Counted from the stretch's first letter, positions 6,893-17,417 are shown. The stretch: 53,701 nt of DNA from Herpetosiphonaceae bacterium (GCA_036374795.1 DASUTC010000349.1:1-53701), one strand, 5' to 3'. Numbers and translations are program-made. The notes: generated by a model not told the origin, from the sequence alone.

Positions 6893-8350
6893 GTGATCGC
6901 ATTTGCAGACATGATTAAGAGTATGAACTTGCGAGGGAGCGTCGAGGAGGCGCTCCCGTCGCTACATGCGCAGCGCTCCTTCGCCAACGTCGTCATCGAC
7001 TCGCGGCTGGTCGACGCGGGCGATCTGTTTGTTGCGCTGCCCGGCGAGCACGCCGACGGGCATCAGTTCGTCGCCGATGCGCTGCGCCGGGGTGCGTTTG
7101 GCGTGCTCGTGCGGCGCGACTGGGCGGCGGAGCATGTGCAGGCGCTCGATCAGTCGGTGGCGATCGTCGCCGACGGCGACTCGCTGGCGCTGGTGCAGCC
7201 CGACCAGCCGATCGTCTTTGCGGTCGCCGATCCGCTGGCGACCTTGCAGCGGCTGAGCGCACGGCACCGGCAGCACATGACCGTGGACGTGATCGGCATT
7301 ACCGGCAGTGTCGGCAAGACCAGCACCAAAGAAGTGGCGGCTGCGGTGCTGCGGCAGCGCTTCAACACGCTCTACAGCGGCAAGTCCTACAACAACGAGA
7401 TCGGCGTGCCGCTGACGCTGCTGCGGCTGGAGCCACAGCATCAGGTGGCCGTGATCGAGATGGGCACGTACGGTCCCGGCGAGATCGCGCTGCTCTGCGA
7501 GCTGGCGCGGCCCAAGTACGCGATCCTGACCAACGTCGGCGTGTCGCATCTGGAGCGCATGAAAACGCCCGATACCGTCGCCGTGGCAAAGCGCGAGCTG
7601 GTCGAGGCGCTGCCCGCCGATGGCGTGGCGATCCTCAACATCGACGACCAGCGCGTGCGGGCGATGGCGGAGCGCACATCGGCGCGCTCGTTCTTCTATG
7701 GGATTGATCCGCAGGCCGACCTGTGGGCCGATCAGATCGAAAGCCGGGGCCTGGACGGTCTGGCCTTCACGGTGCATTACGGCGGCGAGACGCGGCGGTT
7801 CGAGACGCCGATGCTAGGGCGTCACGCGATCTACATCGCGCTGCCGAGCATCGCGGCGGGGCTGCTGCTGGGCCTGAGCTGGGACGAGATCGCCGCCGGC
7901 CTGTGCGATGCAGGCGTCCAGGCGCGGATCGTGGTAGTGCCGGGCCTGAATGGCGCGACGATTCTGGACGATACCTATAATGCGTCGCCCGCGTCGTGCC
8001 GGGCGGCCCTGGATTTGCTGGCACAGGTACCAGGACGCCGCACCGCCGTCTTCGGCGACATGGCCGAGCTTGGCCCGATCGAGGAATCGGGGCATCGCGC
8101 GGTGGGCCGTGCCGCAGCAGCCGTCGTCGACCGTCTGGTGGTGGTCGGCAGCAAGGCGCGCTGGATCGGTGAGGCGGCGCAGGAAGGCCCGAACGCTCCA
8201 GAAGTCTTCTTTACGCGCTCCAACGGCGAGGCCGTGGAGCTGCTGCGTCCGCTGTTGAGCGCCGACGATGTGATCTTAGTCAAGGGAGCGCGTGTCGCGC
8301 AGACCGAAGAGATCGTCGACGAACTGCGCGCAGGTGAAAGAGTTCGCTAA
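6893..8350 (+). CDS. murF: UDP-N-acetylmuramoyl-tripeptide--D-alanyl-D-alanine ligase MurF
   Basis: MurF adds D-Ala-D-Ala to UDP-MurNAc-tripeptide, the last cytoplasmic nucleotide-precursor step. Domains: N-terminal substrate domain (VIDSRLVDAGDLFVAL-type sequence, about 38-55), central ATPase domain with GITGSVGKTSTKE (about 134-146), and a C-terminal domain with DDTYNASPASCRAALD and FGDMAELG. GTG 6893 (485 aa) was preferred because GGAGAG precedes it and the upstream codons overlap a promoter; ATG 6911 is an alternative. mraY follows after 2 nt, so translational coupling is likely. No murE precedes it. Confidence 0.94.
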   Translation: MIAFADMIKSMNLRGSVEEALPSLHAQRSFANVVIDSRLVDAGDLFVALPGEHADGHQFVADALRRGAFGVLVRRDWAAEHVQALDQSVAIVADGDSLALVQPDQPIVFAVADPLATLQRLSARHRQHMTVDVIGITGSVGKTSTKEVAAAVLRQRFNTLYSGKSYNNEIGVPLTLLRLEPQHQVAVIEMGTYGPGEIALLCELARPKYAILTNVGVSHLERMKTPDTVAVAKRELVEALPADGVAILNIDDQRVRAMAERTSARSFFYGIDPQADLWADQIESRGLDGLAFTVHYGGETRRFETPMLGRHAIYIALPSIAAGLLLGLSWDEIAAGLCDAGVQARIVVVPGLNGATILDDTYNASPASCRAALDLLAQVPGRRTAVFGDMAELGPIEESGHRAVGRAAAAVVDRLVVVGSKARWIGEAAQEGPNAPEVFFTRSNGEAVELLRPLLSADDVILVKGARVAQTEEIVDELRAGERVR

Positions 8351-8352
8351 CT

Positions 8353-9471
<1,119 letters not shown>

Positions 9472-10896
9472 ATGGAGCTTCGAGGAAAACGCGCTTTAGT
9501 GATGGGCCTGGGCGTCCACGGCGGTGGGCTGGGCGTGACGCGCTTTTTAGCCGAGCAGGGCGCGCGCGTCACCGTCACCGATCTGCGCAGCGCCGAGCAG
9601 CTCGCGCCGACGCTGGAGCAGCTCAGGGACGTGTCCGTCGAGTATGTGCTGGGCCAGCATCGCGAGGCCGATTTTCGCAACACCGACATCGTGATCCGCA
9701 ATCCGGGCGTGCCCCGCGAGTCGCCCTACTTGCAGATCGCGCGGGAGGCGGGCGCGGCGGTCGAGATGGAGATGACGCTCTTCTTTCGGCTGTGTCCCGC
9801 GCCGATCATCGGCATCACCGGCACCAAGGGCAAGACGACCACGACGCTGCTGACCGGCGCGATGCTCAAGCAGCAGTTTCCTGATACCGTCGTGGCCGGA
9901 AACCTGCGCGTGTCGGCGCTGGCACAGTTGCCCAGGATCGGGCCGCGCAGCCCGGTGGTGCTGGAGCTGTCGTCGTGGCAGTTGGAGGGCCTGGGCGAGG
10001 CCGGCCTCAGCCCGCGCTTTGCCTGCGTCACCAACATCTCCGCCGATCACCTGGATCGCTACCCGTCGATGGCGTCGTACATCGAGGCCAAGCGCCAGAT
10101 CTTTTTGCATCAGGGCAGCGATGGCCTGGTGGTGCTCAACATGAACGACGCGACCGTCGCCGAGATGGCGAGCCGCGCGCCCGGCCACGTGGCCTGGTTT
10201 GCCGGTCACTACGGCGAGTTTGGCGAAGCCTTTGCGCGCAAGCACCCCCACGATCTGATGGTTGCCTGGAATAATCGCTTTTTGTTCTGGCAGGACAAGG
10301 ACAGCACCGAGATCGTCGTCGGCAAGCCGGAGGTACAACTGCCGGGCAAGCATAACCTGCAAAACATCGCGGCGGCGACGGCCCTGGCGGTCGCCTGTGG
10401 CGTCAAGGCCGAGCATATTCGCACGGCGATCCAGCGCTTTAGCGGCGTGCCCGATCGGCTGGAGCTGGTGCGCGAGCTGCACGGCGTGCGCTACATCAAC
10501 GATACAACGGCGACGACGCCGACGGCGGCGATCATGGCGCTGCGCAGCGTGGACGCGCCCAAGATCATGATCGTCGGGGGGGCGGATAAGCGGCTGGATT
10601 TCATGGAGCTTGCCCGTGTGCTGCTCAAACGGGCGAAGGCGGTGGTCCTGCTCAAGGGCGATGCGACGAACAAGCTGCTGGTAGCGCTGGACGCGGCCCG
10701 GCTGAACTTGCAAAGCCAGTGGTCGGAGCCGCTCGGCCCGTTCGATAACCTGCGCGCTGCGGTGGAGGCGGCGCAGGCCATGGCGGAGCCGGGCGATGCG
10801 GTGGTGCTCTCGCCGGGCTGCGCCAGCTTTGGCATGTTTAGAAATGAGTTCGATCGTGGCGAGCAATTTCGGCAGATCGTGCGGTCATTGTCATGA
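9472..10896 (+). CDS. murD: UDP-N-acetylmuramoylalanine--D-glutamate ligase MurD
   Basis: MurD adds D-glutamate to UDP-MurNAc-L-Ala. The N-terminal Rossmann-like domain starts [20 protein letters not shown]. The ATPase domain has [14 protein letters not shown] (about 115-128) and the metal/substrate segment [10 protein letters not shown] (about 165). The C-terminal domain has [17 protein letters not shown] and [18 protein letters not shown] near the end; these are all MurD signatures. Length 474 aa is usual. The ATG directly follows the mraY stop, and the last 4 bp overlap the rhomboid gene (ATGA). Confidence 0.95.
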   Translation: MELRGKRALVMGLGVHGGGLGVTRFLAEQGARVTVTDLRSAEQLAPTLEQLRDVSVEYVLGQHREADFRNTDIVIRNPGVPRESPYLQIAREAGAAVEMEMTLFFRLCPAPIIGITGTKGKTTTTLLTGAMLKQQFPDTVVAGNLRVSALAQLPRIGPRSPVVLELSSWQLEGLGEAGLSPRFACVTNISADHLDRYPSMASYIEAKRQIFLHQGSDGLVVLNMNDATVAEMASRAPGHVAWFAGHYGEFGEAFARKHPHDLMVAWNNRFLFWQDKDSTEIVVGKPEVQLPGKHNLQNIAAATALAVACGVKAEHIRTAIQRFSGVPDRLELVRELHGVRYINDTTATTPTAAIMALRSVDAPKIMIVGGADKRLDFMELARVLLKRAKAVVLLKGDATNKLLVALDAARLNLQSQWSEPLGPFDNLRAAVEAAQAMAEPGDAVVLSPGCASFGMFRNEFDRGEQFRQIVRSLS

Positions 10897-11744
10897 GTGA
10901 GCGGCGCGAGCCAGACGATCGCGATCTGCGCGAGATGCTGTCGCGGCTGGAGCAGGAGTTTCATGCGCGTCCGCAGCCGCCGGATGAGTCGCCCGCGCAG
11001 GTGCCGATCGTCGAGGAGGCGTACGGCGCTCCCCGGCGCGTGCGGCTGACGCTGCCGCTCTCACAGCCGCGTGTGGTCTATGTGCTGCTGGCAGTGAATG
11101 TGATCATGTATGGCGTGTCGTCGCTGCTGGGCAATCTCGTCGGCTGGAACGATGCGCTGCTGATCCTGGGCGCGAAGTACAACCCGTTGATCGACGCGGG
11201 CCAGTGGTGGCGCTTGCTCACGCCGATGGTCTTGCACGGCAGCCTGATGCATCTGCTGTTCAACTCGTGGGCGCTGTATGTGCTCGGCACCGAGGCGGAG
11301 CGGGTGTATGGCACGCCGCGCTTCCTGGCGATCTACGGACTGTCGGGCCTGGCTGGCAGCATCGCGAGCTACGTCTTCAATCCGGCGGTGCTCTCGGTGG
11401 GCGCGTCGGGGGCGATCTTTGGGCTGCTGGGCGCGCTCGCGGCGTTCTCGTACACATCGCGGACATTCATCGGCGCGGAGGCGTCGAAGATGCAGCTAGG
11501 GCAGATGGCGACGCTGGCGGCGATCAATCTGGCGTTCGGGTTTATCGTGCCCAACATCGACAACTCGGCGCATATCGGCGGGATGGTCATCGGCGGCGTG
11601 GCGGGCCTGGCGCTGTCGCCGCGCTACGTGATCGAGCGGCGCAGCTACATGCCGACGGTCGAGCGGCGCGATCAGCCGCTGGTCGGGTGGCTTGTCGCAG
11701 CCGTACTGCTGGCTGGATTAGTGCTCTGGTTCGTGTTTGGGTAG
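10893..11744 (+). CDS. Rhomboid-family intramembrane serine protease
   Basis: Rhomboids cleave transmembrane segments within the membrane. The protein has a 50-residue polar N-tail and six or seven helices. Conserved features are [18 protein letters not shown] (HxxxN, about 110-127), the nucleophile motif GASGAIFG (Ser near residue 172) and the partner histidine in [11 protein letters not shown] (about 228), so the Ser-His dyad is intact. It overlaps murD by 4 bp and sits before ftsW. A rhomboid here is not part of the standard dcw set; a role in processing a divisome or envelope protein is inference. It could equally be an unrelated passenger. Confidence 0.9.
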   Translation: MSERREPDDRDLREMLSRLEQEFHARPQPPDESPAQVPIVEEAYGAPRRVRLTLPLSQPRVVYVLLAVNVIMYGVSSLLGNLVGWNDALLILGAKYNPLIDAGQWWRLLTPMVLHGSLMHLLFNSWALYVLGTEAERVYGTPRFLAIYGLSGLAGSIASYVFNPAVLSVGASGAIFGLLGALAAFSYTSRTFIGAEASKMQLGQMATLAAINLAFGFIVPNIDNSAHIGGMVIGGVAGLALSPRYVIERRSYMPTVERRDQPLVGWLVAAVLLAGLVLWFVFG

Positions 11745-11818
11745 CGCCTGAGACAGGCTGTGGTTTTTTGCGATGGCGTGGCTTCGTTGGTAGCCGTTGT
11801 GTTGGGAGGAAGTTCTTT

Positions 11819-13234
11819 ATGATCGATTCAAACCGCCGCCCACCCGATTACACGCTGCTGGCGCTGGTGCTGGGGCTGTCTGTGTTTGGCCTGGTGATGG
11901 TGTACAGCTCCAGCTTCTTTATTGCCGTCAACGAAGGTCACTCCCAGACGCACTACCTGATCCGGCAGTTGATGTGGATGACCGTCGGCGGCGCTGGCCT
12001 GCTGGTGGCGCAGCGGGTCGACTATCGGCTGTGGCGGCGGCTGGCGCTGCCGCTCTTCGGCACGACGGTCGGGCTGCTGATCCTGGTGCTGATGCTGCCG
12101 GAGAGCATGACGCGCGCCGGTGGTGCCGACCGCTGGATCAGGATCGGCGGCTTTCAGTTTCAGCCGACCGAGATCGCCAAGTTCGCGCTGATTGTGTATC
12201 TCGCGGCGTGGCTGATGGGCCGTGGCGATAAGCTGCGCTCGATGACGGTTGGCCTGATCCCGTTCGGCCTGATCGTCGGCCTGCTGGTCGGCATCATGTA
12301 CGCGCAGCGCAACATGAGCTCGGCGGTGATGCTGACGCTGATCGCGGTGGCGGTCTACTTCGCGGCGGGCGCGAATCTGGTACATATCGGCGTCGGCATG
12401 GCGGGCGCGGGCAGCGTCGGCTGGGTGCTGATCCAATCGCTGGCGCACGCGAGCGCCCGTATCCAGGTCTTCCGCGATCCCTGGGCCGATCCGCGCGGCG
12501 GCGGCTTTCAGCCGATCCACTCGCTCTACGCGCTGGCGTCGGGTAGCTGGTTCGGGCGCGGGCTGGGCCAGGGACGGCAAAAGTTCTTGTGGCTGCCATC
12601 GGCTCACGCCGACGCGATCTTCAGCGTGATTGGCGAGGAGCTTGGGCTGATCGGCACGCTGACGGTGATGAGCGCGTTTCTGCTGCTGGCGTATCGCGGC
12701 TATCGCATCGCGGCGCGCTCGCAAGATCCGTTTGCCGCGCTGCTGGCGGTGGGCATTACCAGTTGGATTACGTTTCAAGCGTTTTTGAATATGGCGGTGG
12801 TGTCGTCGCTGATCCCGTTCACGGGTCAAACGCTGCCCTTTATCTCGGTCGGCGGTACGTCGCTCGCGATGTGTTTGTTCGCGATGGGCGTGCTGCTCAA
12901 TATTTCAAAGCATGTCGATGATCAACGACCAGAACCAGTCGTCTCGCCCGTCGTCGAGCGTCCAGCCACAAGCGGGCCGCGCAAGCGACGAACGATCGGC
13001 CTCGTCCCGGCCTTCGCTGCTCTTGTGCGGCGGGGGAACCGGGGGCCACGTGTATCCGGCGCTCGCCGTAGCGTCAGCTTTGCCCGCACAAATGATCGCC
13101 AGGCTGTCGCCGTCACCGATCGCGGCTGGCGACGACTTAGCAGCAGCAGCCAGCGACAGCCGAAGCGTAGCGCAGCCAGGAAGCGCGACCGCAGCGGGTC
13201 CAGTCCCAGCGGCGGAACCTGGCGCAGCCGGTGA
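11819..13234 (+). CDS. ftsW: Septal peptidoglycan polymerase FtsW (with long basic C-terminal tail)
   Basis: FtsW is the SEDS-family glycosyltransferase that polymerises lipid II with FtsI. ATG 11819 has GGAGGA 9 nt upstream. Residues 1-362 form the ten-helix core with MVYSSSFF (about 22), RWIRIGGFQFQPTEIAKF (about 101-118), DAIFSVIGEELGLIGT (about 264-279) and GQTLPFISVGGTSLAM (about 336-351). After NISKHVDD the frame stays open for another 108 residues, rich in Arg and Ser, without family resemblance. This tail coincides with the first 323 bp of murG in another frame. It may be a by-product of the overlap rather than a functional domain. Confidence 0.94.
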   Translation: MIDSNRRPPDYTLLALVLGLSVFGLVMVYSSSFFIAVNEGHSQTHYLIRQLMWMTVGGAGLLVAQRVDYRLWRRLALPLFGTTVGLLILVLMLPESMTRAGGADRWIRIGGFQFQPTEIAKFALIVYLAAWLMGRGDKLRSMTVGLIPFGLIVGLLVGIMYAQRNMSSAVMLTLIAVAVYFAAGANLVHIGVGMAGAGSVGWVLIQSLAHASARIQVFRDPWADPRGGGFQPIHSLYALASGSWFGRGLGQGRQKFLWLPSAHADAIFSVIGEELGLIGTLTVMSAFLLLAYRGYRIAARSQDPFAALLAVGITSWITFQAFLNMAVVSSLIPFTGQTLPFISVGGTSLAMCLFAMGVLLNISKHVDDQRPEPVVSPVVERPATSGPRKRRTIGLVPAFAALVRRGNRGPRVSGARRSVSFARTNDRQAVAVTDRGWRRLSSSSQRQPKRSAARKRDRSGSSPSGGTWRSR

Positions 13235-14288
13235 GTCTGCGCCGCCCTGGCGGCTCGTCTATGTCGGCTCGTTCGGCGGGATGGAGGAGGGGCTGGTGAC
13301 GCGGGAGAGCACGCTACCATTTCGCGCGATCACGGCGGCGGCGGTGCGCGGTCGCGGGCCGCTGCAACTGGCGCGCAATAGCGCGCTGATCGCGCGCGGC
13401 ATTCGCGAGGCGCGCGCGCTGATCCGGCAGGAGCGACCGGCGGCGATTCTGGGCACCGGCGGCTACGTCTGTATTCCGCTCTTCGTGGCGGCCCGGCAGC
13501 TTGGCGTGCCGACGATGATCTATCTGCCGGATATTGTGCCCGGCCTGGCGGTCAAGGTGCTGGCGCGGATCGCCAATCGCGTGGCCTGCTCGTTCGAGCC
13601 GTCGCTGGCGTATCTGCCGCGCGGCAAGACGATCATCACGGGCTATCCCGCACGCGAGGAGCTGTTTACGGTCGATCGCGCGGGCAGCAGGGCGGCCTTC
13701 GGCATCGCCGATGACCTGCCGGTGCTGTTCGTGTATGGCGGCAGCCGAGGCGCGCGCAGCATCAACCGGGCGATCGAGGCGCTGCTGCCCGATCTGCTGA
13801 GCCTGGCGCATATCATCCATGTCTGCGGTCGCGAGGGCGATGAAAGCTGGCTGCGCGCGGCGGCGGACCGGCTGCCGGCGGAGCTACAGGCGCGCTACCA
13901 TCTGTTTCCGTATCTGCACGGCACGATGGTCCAGGCGTTCGGCGCGGCGGATCTGGCAATTGCGCGGTCGGGCGCTTCGACGCTGGCCGAGCTTCCGGCG
14001 GCACAGCTTCCGGCGGTGCTGGTGCCGTATCCGTACGTGCATCAGGACGAGAACGCCGATTATCTGGTGGCGCGCGGCGCGGCGGTCAAGGTGGCGGATA
14101 GCGCGATGCTCGGCGCGGGCAATCCCATCGACGGGCCGCTGTTCCGCGAGGTGCGGCGTCTGCTGACCGATCGGCAGGCGCGCGAGGAGATGGCGCGGCA
14201 GAGCGCGGCGCTGGCACGGCCCGATGCGGCGGCGTGTCTGGCCGATGAGGTGATCGATCTGGCGCTGCGGCAGGGGCATACGCGATGA
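12912..14288 (+). CDS. murG: Undecaprenyl-PP-MurNAc-pentapeptide GlcNAc transferase MurG
   Basis: MurG turns lipid I into lipid II at the inner face of the membrane (GT28 fold). The glycine loop CGGGTGGHVYPALAVA lies at about 39-54, TGGYVCIPLFVAA near 178, GGSRGARSIN near 276 and the UDP-GlcNAc site ARSGASTLAELPAA near 352-365. Unlike normal MurG, about 35 residues precede the loop, and an Ala/Pro/Ser-rich insert of about 50 residues (about 60-112) separates it from VYVGSFGGMEE. The N-terminal part lies inside ftsW. ATG 12912 or 12918 may be used. The length (458 aa) is about 90-100 more than usual. The stop overlaps the next gene (ATGA). Confidence 0.93.
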   Translation: MSMINDQNQSSRPSSSVQPQAGRASDERSASSRPSLLLCGGGTGGHVYPALAVASALPAQMIARLSPSPIAAGDDLAAAASDSRSVAQPGSATAAGPVPAAEPGAAGESAPPWRLVYVGSFGGMEEGLVTRESTLPFRAITAAAVRGRGPLQLARNSALIARGIREARALIRQERPAAILGTGGYVCIPLFVAARQLGVPTMIYLPDIVPGLAVKVLARIANRVACSFEPSLAYLPRGKTIITGYPAREELFTVDRAGSRAAFGIADDLPVLFVYGGSRGARSINRAIEALLPDLLSLAHIIHVCGREGDESWLRAAADRLPAELQARYHLFPYLHGTMVQAFGAADLAIARSGASTLAELPAAQLPAVLVPYPYVHQDENADYLVARGAAVKVADSAMLGAGNPIDGPLFREVRRLLTDRQAREEMARQSAALARPDAAACLADEVIDLALRQGHTR

Positions 14289-14935
14289 CACTTGTGTTCA
14301 ACAGCTTCCAGGCCTTGCTGGTCCCGTTCATTGTGATCTTCGGGCTGATCGGGTTGCGACGCGGCTTCTGGCGCGAAGTGGGCATTACCGGGGGCATGGC
14401 GCTGGTGCTGCTGGGAACGGTCATCTTCCCGACGGCGCTGATCAACTTTATCAATCGGATCATCATCAATATTCCGCGCGTCTTTGGCCTGCTGCTGAAC
14501 GTGGACGCGGAGGCGCTGCCGCCCGATCTGATCTTTGGCGATCCCGACAGCGGACGCTTCTTGCTGGCGCGCTTCGCGCTGTTTGTGCTCCTGGCGACGC
14601 TGGTCTATACCTCGCGCTACTCGTGGGCCTACGAGCTAGGGCGGGAAGGCCCCAGGCCACGCGCAACCCGGAGTGCCGGTCAGGCGCTCCTGGGCGGGGT
14701 CTTCGGCGCGATCACCGGGCTGCTCTGGTTCGTCGCGCTCAATAGCTTTCTGAACCAACTGCGGGCGCTGCGCAACGATCCGATCATTCCGCCGGAGGGC
14801 ACGACGCTGACGATCCCGACGATCGAGGATCTGTCGCCGGTGGTCGCGTTCGTGCCGACGCTCGTGGCGATTCTGCTGATTATTCTGCTGGTGCTGGCGT
14901 TTCTGCGGCTGCCGAATATCTGGAGAGGGCCATGA
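14285..14935 (+). CDS. CvpA-like integral membrane protein (216 aa)
   Basis: The protein has four or five hydrophobic helices (about 8-24, 32-56, 96-112, 134-155 and 190-210). Its opening IVIFGLIGLRRGFWREVGITGGM recalls the CvpA/colicin-V-production family, where a membrane helix is followed by a GxxxGxxxE-like start. The resemblance is limited, so the call is tentative. It overlaps both murG and murC by 4 bp, so it is surely cotranslated with the lipid II genes. A role linked to wall synthesis or division is inferred from that position alone. Confidence 0.75.
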   Translation: MTLVFNSFQALLVPFIVIFGLIGLRRGFWREVGITGGMALVLLGTVIFPTALINFINRIIINIPRVFGLLLNVDAEALPPDLIFGDPDSGRFLLARFALFVLLATLVYTSRYSWAYELGREGPRPRATRSAGQALLGGVFGAITGLLWFVALNSFLNQLRALRNDPIIPPEGTTLTIPTIEDLSPVVAFVPTLVAILLIILLVLAFLRLPNIWRGP

Positions 14936-16308
14936 GCCACTATCACGTGATCGGTAGCGCGGGCGCGGGCATGAGCGCCATCGCTCATATTTTGCTCGAT
15001 CAGGGGCATCAGGTCAGCGGATGCGATCAGCAGGCCAACGCGCTGACCCGCGAGCTGGCCGAGCGCGGCGCGACGATGTACGTCGGCCATGCGGCGGAGC
15101 ATCTGCGCGGCGTGGATCTGGTGGCGACCAGCTCGGCGCTGCGGTCGGAGCATCCCGAACTGATCGCGGCTCGTGAGCGTGGTATTCCGGTGCTGAAGCG
15201 CGCCGAGCTGTGGCACGAGTGGTCGCTGCACAAGCCGACGCTTGCCATCGCCGGGACTCACGGCAAGACGACGACGACGGCGATGTGCGCGGTGATCTTG
15301 AGCGAGCTAGGCGTCGATCCGGCGTATATCGTTCCGGCGGGCGGGCCGGTGCCGGGCTTGCAGCGCTTCGCGCGCTGGGGCGACGGCCCGTTTGTGATCG
15401 AGGCCGACGAGTACGATCGGCTGCTGCTTGGCCTGGTGCCACAGGTCGCAATCGTCACCAGCGTCGATTGGGATCATGTCGATATTTATCCGACGCGCGA
15501 CTCGGTCGAGCAGACGTTTGGGCAGTTCGTGCGGCAGGTGCGCGGCGCGGTGATCGGCTGTGCGGACGATCCCGGCGTGGAGCGGGTGCGCGCATGTAGC
15601 CCGGCGCTTGAGGCCGTCTGGCAGAGCTATGGCTTTGTCGAGGCCGCCGCCTGGCGGGTGGCCGATGTGAGCCTTTCGGATGGCTGGACGCGCTTCATGC
15701 TGCGCACGCCGACGGGAGAGTCGCTGAGCGGGCGGCTGCGCGTGCCTGGCAGACACAACGTGCAGAACGCGGCGGCGGCGGTCGCGGCGGTGGCCCAGTT
15801 TGGTATCGCGCCACAGGATGCACTACGCGCACTTGAGGCGTTTCACGGCGCGGCGCGGCGCTTCGAGTGGAAGGGCGAGACGGCGGGCGTCACGGTGATC
15901 GACGATTACGCGCACAATCCGGCCAAGGTGCGCGCGACGCTTCACGCGGCGCGGATGCGCTATCCCGACCGGCGGCTGGTGATCTATTTTCAGCCGCATA
16001 CCTTCAGCCGGACGGCGGCGCTGCTGCACGATTTCGCGGACTCGTTCGGCGATGCCGATGTGGTGCTGATCGGCGATATTTACCCGTCACGGGAGCACGC
16101 GACCGATTTTCCGGGCATCGACGCGACGTATCTCGCGCTGCATGTGCGTCATCCAGCCGTCACGGCGTCCGGCGATCTGGCACAGTCGGCGCGCGACCTG
16201 CTGGCGCTGCTTCATCCCGGCGATGTGCTGCTGACGCTCGGCGCGGGCGATGGCTATCAGGTTGGCGAGCGGATATTGACGGAGCTGGAAGAACAAAGGG
16301 GCCGCTAG
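14932..16308 (+). CDS. murC: UDP-N-acetylmuramate--L-alanine ligase MurC
   Basis: MurC adds L-alanine to UDP-MurNAc. The N-terminal dinucleotide-like loop is GSAGAGMSAIAHILLDQGH (about 7-25). The ATPase loop is GTHGKTTTTAM (about 108-118), followed by EADEYDR (about 158), HNVQNAAAAVA (about 278) and DDYAHNPAKVRAT (about 322), and FQPHTFSRTAAL in the C-terminal domain. Length 458 aa is normal. The last residues (LEEQRGR) are encoded by the first unit of the GAACAAA repeat tract. Start ATG 14932 overlaps the preceding stop. Confidence 0.95.
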   Translation: MSHYHVIGSAGAGMSAIAHILLDQGHQVSGCDQQANALTRELAERGATMYVGHAAEHLRGVDLVATSSALRSEHPELIAARERGIPVLKRAELWHEWSLHKPTLAIAGTHGKTTTTAMCAVILSELGVDPAYIVPAGGPVPGLQRFARWGDGPFVIEADEYDRLLLGLVPQVAIVTSVDWDHVDIYPTRDSVEQTFGQFVRQVRGAVIGCADDPGVERVRACSPALEAVWQSYGFVEAAAWRVADVSLSDGWTRFMLRTPTGESLSGRLRVPGRHNVQNAAAAVAAVAQFGIAPQDALRALEAFHGAARRFEWKGETAGVTVIDDYAHNPAKVRATLHAARMRYPDRRLVIYFQPHTFSRTAALLHDFADSFGDADVVLIGDIYPSREHATDFPGIDATYLALHVRHPAVTASGDLAQSARDLLALLHPGDVLLTLGAGDGYQVGERILTELEEQRGR

Positions 16309-16420
16309 GCCGGGGTGTGGGGAGTCCCCACCATTTCTTCTCTTTTCCGTGTGTTGTGGTAGGAAGAACAAAGGAACAAACAAGGGAACAAGGGGAAACC
16401 CTGAACTTGAAACTGGGAAT
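16288..16420 (+). repeat. GAACAAA / GAAACTG repeat tract between murC and murB
   Basis: GAAGAACAAAGG (16288-16299) spans the murC end. A GTGGGGAGTCCCCAC palindrome with pyrimidine-rich tail follows (about 16317-16350). Then come GAAGAACAAAGGAACAAACA-type units, GGGAACAAGGGGAA and GAACTTGAAACTGGGAA up to 16420. This is the same two-part order as at other spacers. Confidence 0.85.
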
Positions 16421-16427
16421 ATGTATT

Positions 16428-17417
16428 TTGAACCGTGAACTGAACAAACTAGAGCTGCTTGAGCACGAGCCGCTGGCGCGCTACACATCGTGGCGGATCG
16501 GAGGTCCGGCGCGCTACTTTGCCAACGCCGCCAGCGCCGACGATCTGCGCGATCTGATGCAGTGGGCGCAGGCCGAGTCGCTCCCGGTATTCATCCTGGG
16601 CGGCGGCACGAATATCCTGGTCGCTGATGGAGGCTATCCCGGCCTGGTGATCCGCAACCGCGCGGCCCAGTCGCGCATCGAGGAGCGCGGCGATGATGTC
16701 CGGCTCTGGATCGAGTCGGGCGCGCCGACGGCAGGCACGGCGCGGCGGCTTGCGGCGCAGGGCTACGGTGGCCTGGTCTGGGCCGAGGGCTTGCCCGGCA
16801 CGATCGGCGGCGCGATCTTCGGCAACGCGGGCTGCTACGGCGACGATATGGCCCACGATCTGATCCGCGCCTGGCTGCTGCGCGACGGCAATGTCGAGGA
16901 GTGGTCGGCAGCGCAGTTCGAGTATGGCTATCGCAGCAGCGCGCTGAAGCGGGCGCAGGCCCTCACCCTTAGCCCCAGCCCCACGCTCAGGCGGGCCTCT
17001 GCCGTCGCGGCGATGGGAGAGGAGAGGCAGGGTCGGGCCGAGGGCCTTGTGCTCCCAACAGTGATCCTTGCGGCGGAGATCCGCCTGTTTCGCGACGATC
17101 CGGCGCGGCTGTCCGCCGAGATGGCGGCGATTGCCGAGTCGCGCAAGAGCAAAACGCCCGCTGGCTCGTCGTGCGGCTCCGTCTTCAAGAATCCGGAGGG
17201 CACGACCGCCGGGAAGCTGCTGGATCAGGCGCGATTGAAAGGCACTCGTGTCGGCGGCGCGATCGTCTCCGACAAGCACGCGAACTATATTGTGAATCTC
17301 GGCGGCGCGACCGCCAGCGACGTGCTGCGGCTGACGGAGATCATGCGCGAGCGCGTGCTGGCCGAGTTTGGCGTCGCGATGGAGCTTGAGGTCCAGGTGG
17401 TGGGGGAACAGGTATGA
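16428..17417 (+). CDS. murB: UDP-N-acetylenolpyruvoylglucosamine reductase MurB, with an in-frame repeat insertion
   Basis: MurB is the FAD/NADPH enzyme that reduces UDP-GlcNAc-enolpyruvate to UDP-MurNAc. FAD-domain motifs: [13 protein letters not shown] (about 22-34), [20 protein letters not shown] (about 55-74) and [19 protein letters not shown] (about 122-140). The C-terminal part has [12 protein letters not shown] with the catalytic Ser region and a Glu near the end. Residues about 178-206 ([20 protein letters not shown] and on) are an insertion encoded by an 89-bp palindromic repeat between RSSALKRA and [14 protein letters not shown], which are normally adjacent. TTG 16428 is the likeliest start; no in-frame ATG precedes the conserved region, so this is uncertain. 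It overlaps ddl by 4 bp. Confidence 0.92.
   Translation: MNRELNKLELLEHEPLARYTSWRIGGPARYFANAASADDLRDLMQWAQAESLPVFILGGGTNILVADGGYPGLVIRNRAAQSRIEERGDDVRLWIESGAPTAGTARRLAAQGYGGLVWAEGLPGTIGGAIFGNAGCYGDDMAHDLIRAWLLRDGNVEEWSAAQFEYGYRSSALKRAQALTLSPSPTLRRASAVAAMGEERQGRAEGLVLPTVILAAEIRLFRDDPARLSAEMAAIAESRKSKTPAGSSCGSVFKNPEGTTAGKLLDQARLKGTRVGGAIVSDKHANYIVNLGGATASDVLRLTEIMRERVLAEFGVAMELEVQVVGEQV
16958..17046. repeat. Palindromic repeat element inserted within murB
   Basis: Ends are inverted (GGCCCTC at 16958-16964, GAGGGCC at 17040-17046). An inner pair GCCTCT/AGAGGC is present near 16994 and 17022. The sequence type (CCCTCACCC..CCCAGCCCC..GGAGAGG) resembles intergenic palindromes common in Chloroflexota genomes, but here it is translated. 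Confidence 0.7.

Noticed and set aside
4986-6902. 638-codon open frame antisense to ftsI
   Set aside because: Arg/Ala/Asp-rich shadow of a high-GC gene; the plus strand carries all transpeptidase motifs.
9547-10866. 439-codon open frame antisense to murD
   Set aside because: Low-complexity antisense shadow without ribosome site; murD motifs are on the plus strand.
11204-13234. Single long frame joining rhomboid shadow and FtsW
   Set aside because: The first 205 codons are out of frame with the rhomboid gene and have no FtsW resemblance; ATG 11819 has a strong ribosome site.
16317-16350. Terminator inside the murC-murB spacer
   Set aside because: The GTGGGGAGTCCCCAC palindrome is short and the tail is mixed C/T, so an efficient terminator within the cluster is unlikely; recorded as part of the repeat tract.
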